Assembly: GCF_002224125.1 (NCBI RefSeq)
Contig: NZ_NCSM01000048.1
Location: forward strand, 31,884 to 43,280
Source of the DNA: Streptomyces sp. NBS 14/10
GTDB lineage: Bacteria > Actinomycetota > Actinomycetes > Streptomycetales > Streptomycetaceae
Reading direction: 5' to 3'
DNA: 11,397 bases
The notes beneath the pieces were generated by a model. The model made no database searches. It worked only from the letters and a program-made list of their open reading frames with translations, and had not been told where the DNA came from. The translations under genes and the position numbers were made by a program. How positions within the stretch are numbered: position 1 is the stretch's first letter; every line of letters starts with the position of its first letter. This document shows positions 6,957-11,397 of this stretch, one piece after another.

Positions 6957-6977
6957 CGCCACCAGCGTTGGCTGGCG
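6957..6977 (+). terminator. Stem-loop just after the GNAT stop codon
   Basis: CGCCACCA and TGGCTGGCG form a stem with one bulged base around loop GCGT, beginning six bases after TGA. It is short but GC-rich and well placed. Confidence 0.5.
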
Positions 6978-7079
6978 TGCACTTGAGTAGCTGTTGTCGT
7001 ACCGATCTTGAGGTTTGTCGATCGAAGGGAGTCACGATCGGGTCGTCGCGGGTAGCTCGGCGCATACAAGCAGGGCCTC

Positions 7080-7275
7080 GGCGGGTGCGTCGCTCGCGGA
7101 GTTCGGCGAGTTCGATGGGTCCGGCGTGGAGGATCCAGCGGTAGGGGCGCCGGGACTCCTTGCGGGCGTTCACCCAGCTGCGGTAGATCCACGAGTAGAG
7201 GGTGACTGCGGGCATGTCGAGCTCGGCGGCGAGGTCTTCCAGCCACCACTCAGCGGCTGGCCCCGCGCCCAGCAC
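7080..7275 (-). pseudogene. HTH-domain fragment of a recombinase- or transposase-like protein
   Basis: The minus-strand frame reads AEWWLEDLAAELDMPAVTLY, then SWIYRSWVNARKE, PYRWILHAG and IELAELRERR. This pattern (WWLxDLAxxLxMPxxTLxxWxxxGWVxAR...W) resembles the DNA-binding HTH segment at the C-terminus of recombinases from soil actinobacteria. The upstream part of the protein is missing because the frame runs into the terminal inverted repeat of the IS beginning at 7276. The 3' limit is unclear because the open frame continues past recognisable homology. The parent family assignment is tentative. Confidence 0.5.
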
Positions 7276-7299
7276 TGCCCTTGCCAGAAACCTCATCCG
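7276..7299 (+). repeat. Left terminal inverted repeat of IS copy 2
   Basis: Begins TGCCCTTGCC and ends CCTCATCCG. It matches the reverse complement of 8378-8401 at 20 of 24 positions, and the left end of the element at 10534-10557 almost exactly. Confidence 0.82.
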
Positions 7300-7400
7300 C
7301 CCTGGTAGGGGCCGGTGAATCGGGTTTCCCGAAATCTGGCCGCGGTCGTCTGAGCCGACGCTCTCGCACAGCTGCCGTCAGCACGTCATGATGATCGATC

Positions 7401-8371
7401 GTGCTGCTGCGACCGGCTTACCTGGGTGTGACGAACACGTTCGCGATGCTCCGCCTGCTGCCGATGACCGACCGGGACAAGGACGCCGAGATCCTCGCCC
7501 TGTGCCACCAGATCACCGTGCTCGAACGCCAACTCGGCAAGGACAAGATCCGGTTCACCCCGAGCCACCGGCCATTCCTGGCAGCGCTCCTACACCGGTT
7601 GCCACTGCACGTCGTGCGAAGGTCACGGCTGCTCGTACGCCCCGACACGGTACTGCGTTGGCACCGCAACCTCGTCGCACGCCGCCACGCCGCCTCCTGC
7701 CGACCCAAACGCCCAGGACGACCCCCTACAGTGCGCTCGATCCGCGTCCTGGTGCTGCGCCTGGCGAAGGAGAACTCGAGCTGGGGGTACCGGCGCCTGC
7801 ACGGCGAGCTCCTCGTACTGGGGGTGAAGGTGGGCGCGTCACCCTGTCGGGCATGCGGATGCATGTGCTCGTAGTGATCGAACACAGCAGTCGCCGGATC
7901 CGGATCCTGGGCGCCACCACGCATCCGACCGCCTCCTGGGTACCCCAAGCGGCGAAAAACCTCGTCATGGACCTCGAAGACCTCGGCTGCCGGGCACGGT
8001 TCATGATCAGGGACAGGGACGGGAAGGTCCCCAAACTGTCCGATGCCGTCCTCAAGGACGCGGGGATCGAGGTCGTGCTCAGCGGCATCCAGATGCCGAG
8101 GATGAACTCGATCACGGAAAGGTGGATACAGACCTGCCGCCGCGAGCTCCTGGACCGGACGTTGATCTGGAACCAACGACATCTCCTCGCCACCCTGCGC
8201 GAGTTCGAGCAGTTCTACAACGGACACCGACCACACCAGGGCATCGCGAACGGCAGACCGCTGCATCCCCTGCCCCCACCGATCGACGATCCGGACACGT
8301 TAGCCCGCCTCGACATACGTCGACACGATCGCCTCGGCGGCATCCTCCACGAATACCGACATGCAGCGTGA
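7401..8371 (+). pseudogene. Transposase of IS copy 2, inactivated by a 127-nt deletion
   Basis: GTG 7401 starts LLRPAYLGVTNTFAMLRLLP, followed by the HTH region (LALCHQITVLERQLGK, RPDTVLRWHR, GRPPTVRSIRVLVLRLAKEN) to GVKVGAS. The homologous frame at 10659 then has about 42 further codons, including the first catalytic Asp in LLACDF. Here they are absent, and GCGCGTC (ending 7840) is joined directly to ACCCTGTCG. The loss of 127 bases also shifts the frame. The second frame carries MHVLVVIEH, MIRDRDGK (D2), NSITERWIQ (E), LLDRTLIWN and the C-terminal LGGILHEYRHAA to TGA 8371. The deletion endpoints share a two-base TC match. With D1 gone and the frame broken it cannot be active. Confidence 0.88.
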
Positions 8372-8377
8372 CCTGCA

Positions 8378-8401
8378 CGGATGAGAATTCCGGCAAGAGC
8401 A
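8378..8401 (-). repeat. Right terminal inverted repeat of IS copy 2
   Basis: The reverse complement begins TGCTCTTGCC and ends TCTCATCCG, pairing with 7276-7299. It lies six bases after the transposase stop codon, as expected for a compact IS. Confidence 0.82.
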
Positions 8402-8488
8402 GAGTTCCAGCCCAGACCGAGGGACCCGCGGGCAGCTGGGGTCACGAACGACTGATCGGATGCCGGGCCATCGAGCCCTTCCATTAGG

Positions 8489-8657
8489 GAGACGCGTGCC
8501 CCCGCACAGCTGCGACAGACCGTGGCCGACTACCTCACCACCTGGCTCGACGCCAAAGCCCTCCCCCTCAAGCAGACCACCCTGGTCCGCTACCGTGACT
8601 ACGTCACCCATGATCTGATCCCGGCCCTGGGCACCCTCGGGCTCGACGATCTCGCAG
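8489..8657 (+). pseudogene. N-terminal fragment of a tyrosine recombinase (integrase)
   Basis: The frame reads AQLRQTVADYLTTWLDAKAL, then LKQTTLVRYRDYVTHDLIPA and LGTLGLDDL. This is the SAM-like core-binding domain seen at the N-terminus of actinobacterial phage or ICE integrases. The catalytic R-H-R-Y domain is missing: at 8658 the sequence switches, without a frame break, to an internal piece of a transposase. No clear start or RBS is visible and the 5' side is probably also truncated. An integrase scrap fits the tRNA att remnant at 3-43, but nothing shows they belong to the same element. Confidence 0.72.
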
Positions 8658-8894
8658 CGGCACCTTCTGCTGCTGGTCCGCCCCGACACGGTGTTGCGCT
8701 GGCATCGCGACCTGCTCAAGCGGCGCCATGCCGCATCCTGCGTACCCAGGCGACGCGGACGCCCACGCACCATCCGATCGATACACGCCCTGGTCCTGCG
8801 CCTGGCCAGGGAGAACACCTCATGGGGATACCGACGGATCCACGGCGAACTCACAGCGCTGGGAATCAAGATCGCCGCCTCCACGGTCTGGGAG
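8658..8894 (+). pseudogene. Internal transposase fragment (copy-1-like)
   Basis: The frame begins RHLLLLVRPDTVLRWHRDLL, continues with RRRGRPRTIRSIHALVLRLA and SWGYRRIHGELTALGIK, and ends at AASTVWE. It matches the middle of copy 1 at 1773-2745 closely and shows what the undamaged sequence was: CGA where copy 1 has TGA. Both ends are abrupt and the catalytic domain is absent. At the left it is fused to the integrase fragment. Confidence 0.85.
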
Positions 8895-9001
8895 TCTCAA
8901 TGGCCGTTGAGTGCTGGAGTCGTACGACGAGACGGTGGGGAGCCGGCTACCGTGCGACTGCCGTGCGATCGGGCGCGTTCACACCAGGAGCGAAGGGAGC
9001 C
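8895..9001. other. Short stretch with no recognisable gene
   Basis: Between the transposase fragment and the LPMO terminator region there is no frame with recognisable homology and no repeat that matches the IS ends. Confidence 0.4.
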
Positions 9002-9043
9002 CCGTCGGGGCAGGATGACCAAATGGGTCCCCTGCCCCGACGG
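9002..9043. terminator. Long inverted repeat, likely bidirectional terminator
   Basis: CCGTCGGGGCAGG (9002-9014) and CCTGCCCCGACGG (9031-9043) are perfect 13-base inverted repeats around a 16-base spacer. The spacer contains its own small stem, GACC-AAATG-GGTC (9017-9029). It lies about 70 bases beyond the LPMO stop codon and could stop transcripts from either side. Confidence 0.65.
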
Positions 9044-9053
9044 AGCTCGGCCG

Positions 9054-9081
9054 GCCGGGCGGCGGGTTACCGGCGCCCGGC
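9054..9081 (-). terminator. Second hairpin downstream of the LPMO gene
   Basis: GCCGGGCG (9054-9061) and CGCCCGGC (9074-9081) form an 8-base perfect stem with a 12-base loop, about 30 bases past the LPMO stop. Two hairpins in tandem suggest strong termination. Confidence 0.55.
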
Positions 9082-9113
9082 AGAGACCGGTGCCGTGTGC
9101 GGCGCTCCCCTGC

Positions 9114-9788
9114 TCAGCCGAAGTTCACGTCGCTGCACCACATGTAGGCCTGGTCGAGGTGCGAGGCCTGCCAGATCACGAACAGGATGTGGTGTCCGGT
9201 GTAGCCGGAGGTGCTGACGTTGAACGTGTAGTCCGTCGCCGGGCCGAAGCGGCCGGTCTGCGTGATGAAGTCGAGGTTGCCCCAGCCCAGGGTCTGGGTC
9301 TTGGGGTCGAAGCCCTGCTTGCTCACGTAGGCCGTGAAGTAGTCGGCACCGTGGGACGCCTGGTCGTGCACGTGGACCGAGAAGTTGTTGCCGACGGTGG
9401 TCGTCTTCCACTGCCCGGGCTTGTTCAGACTGGCGTTCCTCGAGAGGTTGTTGCTGCAGAGCGTCCCGTTGGGGGTCTGCGACTGGAACTGGCCACCGAG
9501 GCCGTCGCGGAGCGCGCTCATCCAGTTCCACATGGTGTCGGGGTTGGCCTGGAAGGCCTGCCAACACATGGGGTCTTCGGTCTGCATGGCCGGGTTCATG
9601 TGGTCGTTACCCCACCTTTCCCAGCAGTGGTACGCGCGGGAGGCGGGGCCGACGACGGAGCCGTGAGCCTGGGCGGGGGCCGACCAGGTCAGTGCGCCGA
9701 CAACCACGGCGAACAGCATGGCGAGCGCCTGGAGAGGCCGGCGGAGGGCCGACCGGGAACGCCCGGTTAATGGGCTCTGTTTGCGCAT
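9114..9788 (-). CDS. Secreted AA10 lytic polysaccharide monooxygenase
   Basis: A protein of 224 residues: a signal peptide of 41 residues (MRKQ..., basic n-region with RSALRRP, hydrophobic LAMLFAVVVGALTW, cleavage APAQA|HGSVV) and a single AA10 catalytic domain with no carbohydrate-binding module. Cleavage exposes His1 (HGSVVGPASRAYHCWERWG), the first ligand of the copper histidine brace. The second His is in DQASHGADYFTAYVSKQGFD. The C-terminus is GHHILFVIWQASHLDQAYMW then CSDVNFG. The family cleaves crystalline cellulose or chitin oxidatively outside the cell. This sequence pattern resembles the cellulose-active Streptomyces LPMO10B type. The ATG start at 9788 is supported by AAGGAG ten bases upstream. 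A longer TTG-started frame would overlap the promoter and operator and is rejected. The flanks are IS debris, yet the gene is intact. Confidence 0.93.
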   Translation of the reverse strand: MRKQSPLTGRSRSALRRPLQALAMLFAVVVGALTWSAPAQAHGSVVGPASRAYHCWERWGNDHMNPAMQTEDPMCWQAFQANPDTMWNWMSALRDGLGGQFQSQTPNGTLCSNNLSRNASLNKPGQWKTTTVGNNFSVHVHDQASHGADYFTAYVSKQGFDPKTQTLGWGNLDFITQTGRFGPATDYTFNVSTSGYTGHHILFVIWQASHLDQAYMWCSDVNFG

Positions 9789-9821
9789 GTGGGGGGAACT
9801 CCTTCCAGTTGAAAGGCACCA

Positions 9822-9835
9822 TGGGAGCGCTCCCA
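9822..9835 (-). promoter_or_regulatory. CebR-type operator upstream of the LPMO gene
   Basis: TGGGAGCGCTCCCA is a perfect 14-base palindrome identical to the established CebR box of Streptomyces, the LacI-type cellobiose/cellotriose-responsive repressor of cellulolytic genes. It lies just downstream of the predicted -10, about 34 bases before the start codon, where repressor binding would block transcription. This predicts induction of the LPMO by cello-oligosaccharides. Confidence 0.88.
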
Positions 9836-9862
9836 AGCTACGACTTCTGAGTGAAATGTCAA
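9835..9862 (-). promoter_or_regulatory. Promoter of the LPMO gene
   Basis: On the minus strand a consensus -35 TTGACA (9862-9857) is followed after 16 bases by TAGCTT (9840-9835), a good TAnnnT -10. The -10 touches the CebR palindrome. Confidence 0.65.
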
Positions 9863-10162
9863 TGAAACAAACGGAGTTGATTACAGGGGTGGGCGGCGAT
9901 CAGGGAATCTGCCGTGAGCCGGGAGTCACGGGAGGCTTCGGCGACTTCGGTGGCACGACAGTCAGAACCCTTCCCGAAACCGGAAAGCGAGGGTGCGGCC
10001 TGCCTGCGTTCCGCGTAATTCGGAGCTCAGAGAGGCACGACACTGCGGGTGCCGATGAATCATCCACGCAGGTTGGGAGCCTGATCACGGATCTTCGGTT
10101 CTCCTCGACATTCGCCCACGTGTCTTCACCTGCGCGGGGACCCGGCGGCATCATGGTCTGTC
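9863..10162. other. About 300 bases without a recognisable gene
   Basis: There are frames on both strands, but none has homology that I recognise, a good RBS or a domain pattern. The left part is the region upstream of the LPMO promoter, and the right end leads into IS remnants. Confidence 0.4.
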
Positions 10163-10201
10163 GTACTGCTGCGCCTGGCCTACCTCGCCGCGACCAACGT
10201 G
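10163..10201 (+). pseudogene. Thirteen-codon N-terminal scrap of a copy-1/2-type transposase
   Basis: VLLRLAYLAATNV matches the first residues of the transposases at 1773, 7401 and 10659 (LLRLAYLGVTN). The usual GTG is GTA here. Homology stops sharply at about 10201, where DNA leading to the type C transposase begins, so a later insertion cut this copy. Confidence 0.55.
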
Positions 10202-10297
10202 TGGGTGCCGGAAACTGCGTCACCCGAGGTGACCTGCGGGTTCGGATCTACCCGAGCGCGGGAGGCTGGCGGGTGCTGTGCGGCATCATGCTGGGTC

Positions 10298-10533
10298 GTG
10301 GCGATACGTCTGATCTATCAACTACCGTGCCAGCTCTTCGGATGGCTTGTGCTGCTTGCCCGGTCGAGTGCGGGGAAGGACGTCGAGATCTTGACGCTCC
10401 GGCACCAGCTCGCTGTCGCGCAACGCATCCAGCCACGGCCTCGGCTTTCCTGGAGCGATCGGGCTGTCATGGCAGCGCTGCTCCGGATGGTGAACAAGAA
10501 GCAGCGTACACGGCTGGCATTGCTGGTCACACC
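10298..10533 (+). pseudogene. N-terminal fragment of a third transposase type (type C), interrupted by IS copy 3
   Basis: The frame from GTG 10298 reads VAIRLIYQLPCQLFGWLVLL, then GKDVEILTLRHQLAVAQR, RLSWSDRAVMAALLRMV and RLALLVTP. This is the N-terminal region of a Streptomyces integrase-core transposase whose next residues would normally be about GTVLRWHR. Instead, at the Pro codon (10532-10534) the sequence becomes the terminal inverted repeat of the next IS. This is a direct insertion junction inside a transposase gene. No damage is seen before the junction, so the element may have been intact when hit. Confidence 0.82.
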
Positions 10534-10557
10534 TGCCCTTGCCGGAAATCTCATCCG
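10534..10557 (+). repeat. Left terminal inverted repeat of IS copy 3
   Basis: A 24-base end matching 7276-7299 with only a few differences. It immediately follows the broken Pro codon of the type C transposase. Confidence 0.8.
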
Positions 10558-10658
10558 TCCTGGAGGGGGCGAGTGCATCGGGTTTCCCGAAATCTGGCCG
10601 CGGTCGCTCGAGCTGGCGCTCTCGCGCAGCTGCTGTCTGCGCGTCATGATGATCGATC

Positions 10659-11397
10659 GTGCTGCTGCGACTGGCTTACCTGGGTGTGTCGAACGCGTTC
10701 GCGATGTTGCGCCTGCTGCCGATGACTGATCGGGACAAGAACGCGGAGATCCTCGCTCTACGCCACCAGATCACCGTGCTGGAACGCCAACTCGGCAAGG
10801 GAAAGATCCGGTTCACGCCGAGCGATCGGGCGTACCTGGCGGCGCTGTTGCACCGGCTGCCGCTGCACGTCCTGCGAAGGTTACGGCTGCTCGTACGCCC
10901 CGACACGGTGCTGCGTTGGCATCGCGACCTCGTCGCACGCCGCCATGCCGCCTCCTGCCGGCCCAAACGCCCGGGACGACCACGCACCGTGCGCTCCATC
11001 CGCATCCTGGTGCTGCGCCTGGCAAAGGAGAACCCGAGCTGGGGGTACCGACGCCTGCACGGCGAGCTGCTCGTGCTGGGAGTGAAGGTCGGCGCGTCCA
11101 CCGTCTGGGAAATCTTGAAGGAGGCCGGCATCGACCCGGCGCCCGAACGGAACTCCAGTACCTGGGCCAGCTTCCTTCGCGGCCAGGCTGATGCCCTGCT
11201 GGCCTGCGACTTCATGGAAACAGTCACCCTGTCGGGGGTACGGATGTACGTGCTCCTGGTAATCGAACACGGCAGTCGCCGGATCCACGTCCTGGGCGCC
11301 ACCGCGCACCCCACCGCCACCTGGGTAGCCCAAGCGGCGAAGAACCTCGTCATGGACCTCGAAGACCTCGGCTGCCGGGCACGGTTCATGATCCGGG
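10659..11397 (+). CDS. DDE (rve) transposase of IS copy 3, 3' end beyond window
   Basis: GTG 10659 opens a frame with no stop for 246 codons to the window edge. An in-frame TGA at 10650-10652 fixes GTG as the first start. The N-terminus VLLRLAYLGVSNAFAMLRLL is followed by HTH segments (LALRHQITVLERQLGKG, LLVRPDTVLRWHRDLVARR, GRPRTVRSIRILVLRLAKEN) and STVWEILKEAGIDPAPER. The rve domain starts with the first catalytic Asp in LLACDFMETVTLSG, then MYVLLVIEHGSRR and NLVMDLEDLGCRARFMIR. The second Asp (RDRD) and the Glu lie just past the edge. Unlike every other copy here it has no visible lesion, so it may be active and could act on the ends of copy 2. A family length of about 350 residues is expected. 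Confidence 0.88.
   Translation, partial: MLLRLAYLGVSNAFAMLRLLPMTDRDKNAEILALRHQITVLERQLGKGKIRFTPSDRAYLAALLHRLPLHVLRRLRLLVRPDTVLRWHRDLVARRHAASCRPKRPGRPRTVRSIRILVLRLAKENPSWGYRRLHGELLVLGVKVGASTVWEILKEAGIDPAPERNSSTWASFLRGQADALLACDFMETVTLSGVRMYVLLVIEHGSRRIHVLGATAHPTATWVAQAAKNLVMDLEDLGCRARFMIR

Larger units (their letters stand above)
7276..8401 (+). mobile_element. Insertion sequence, IS481/IS3-like, deletion derivative (copy 2)
   Basis: A 1126-bp element bounded by 24-base imperfect terminal inverted repeats, with a ~100-base leader and one transposase frame. The outer bases are TG...CA, as in IS3/IS481-type elements. The leader and coding sequence match the element starting at 10534 over long stretches, including CGGGTTTCCCGAAATCTGG. 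No target-site duplication is evident at the ends (agcac before, gagtt after). Because both ends are present it could in principle be moved by a transposase supplied in trans. Its own transposase is inactivated. Confidence 0.8.
10534..11397 (+). mobile_element. Insertion sequence copy 3 (left part, continues beyond the window)
   Basis: Its left end, TGCCCTTGCC...TCATCCG (10534-10557), matches the left repeat of IS copy 2. The ~100-base leader is also shared, including CGGGTTTCCCGAAATCTGG and the GTCATGATGATCGATC just before the start codon. The right end lies outside the window. Confidence 0.85.

Noticed and set aside
7271..8406. Target-site duplication flanking IS copy 2
   Set aside because: The bases outside the repeats (agcac left, gagtt right) do not match, so no duplication can be claimed.
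9789..9836. A longer LPMO start at TTG 9836
   Set aside because: It would place the start codon inside the -10/CebR operator and put 16 extra residues before a typical signal peptide. ATG 9788 has a good RBS.
9900..10223. A minus-strand frame of ~107 residues upstream of the LPMO
   Set aside because: Low-complexity Pro/Arg composition, no RBS, no recognisable motif, and it overlaps the IS remnant.
1..11397. CRISPR array, toxin-antitoxin pair or retron-like system
   Set aside because: I looked for regularly spaced short repeats, small overlapping gene pairs and reverse transcriptase motifs and saw none. All repeated sequences are explained by IS copies or hairpins.

Overview
The window looks like a high-GC actinomycete, most likely a Streptomyces accessory or chromosome-arm region. 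The reasons are the strong G/C bias at third codon positions, GTG starts, an auxiliary-activity family 10 (AA10) lytic polysaccharide monooxygenase resembling the Streptomyces coelicolor cellulose-active enzyme, a perfect CebR-type operator, and several single-ORF DDE (rve) transposases of a kind common in Streptomyces. All identifications were made by eye from translated sequence. No database search was run.

Layout. Positions 3-43 hold only the 3' half (anticodon loop to discriminator) of a tRNA-Pro(GGG), which looks like an attachment-site remnant. Next to it, on the minus strand, is an intact P-loop ATPase with a nuclease-like C-terminus (173-1675). From about 1770 to 5276 the DNA is almost entirely debris: a multiply mutated transposase, two oppositely oriented N-terminal pieces of a second transposase type, a Tat-signal fragment of an exported protein, a class III aminotransferase C-terminus, an NRPS adenylation/thiolation C-terminus, and a sugar-nucleotide-type epimerase broken across three frames. 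An intact divergent pair follows: a LysR regulator (5439-6359, minus) and a GNAT acetyltransferase (6459-6950, plus). Then come a recombinase-like HTH fragment, an IS with both terminal inverted repeats but a 127-nt deletion in its transposase (7276-8401), a tyrosine-recombinase N-terminal fragment joined to an internal IS piece, an intact AA10 LPMO gene with promoter, operator and terminators (9002-9862), and finally a three-layer nested IS insertion. The outermost IS reads open off the right edge.

How it fits together. Only four non-transposase genes look functional: the ATPase, the LysR/GNAT pair and the LPMO. They sit as islands in an insertion-sequence graveyard. The LPMO keeps a complete regulatory kit (-35/-10, CebR box, RBS, signal peptide, terminator hairpins), so it is probably under selection for cellulose or chitin attack. 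The neighbouring metabolic genes (NRPS, aminotransferase, epimerase, exported protein) are dead remnants. I see no CRISPR array, rRNA or complete tRNA. I found no multi-gene system that I can claim as new. The most notable points are the tRNA att remnant with its ATPase neighbour, the nested IS structure and the IS deletion derivative beside an apparently intact sister copy.
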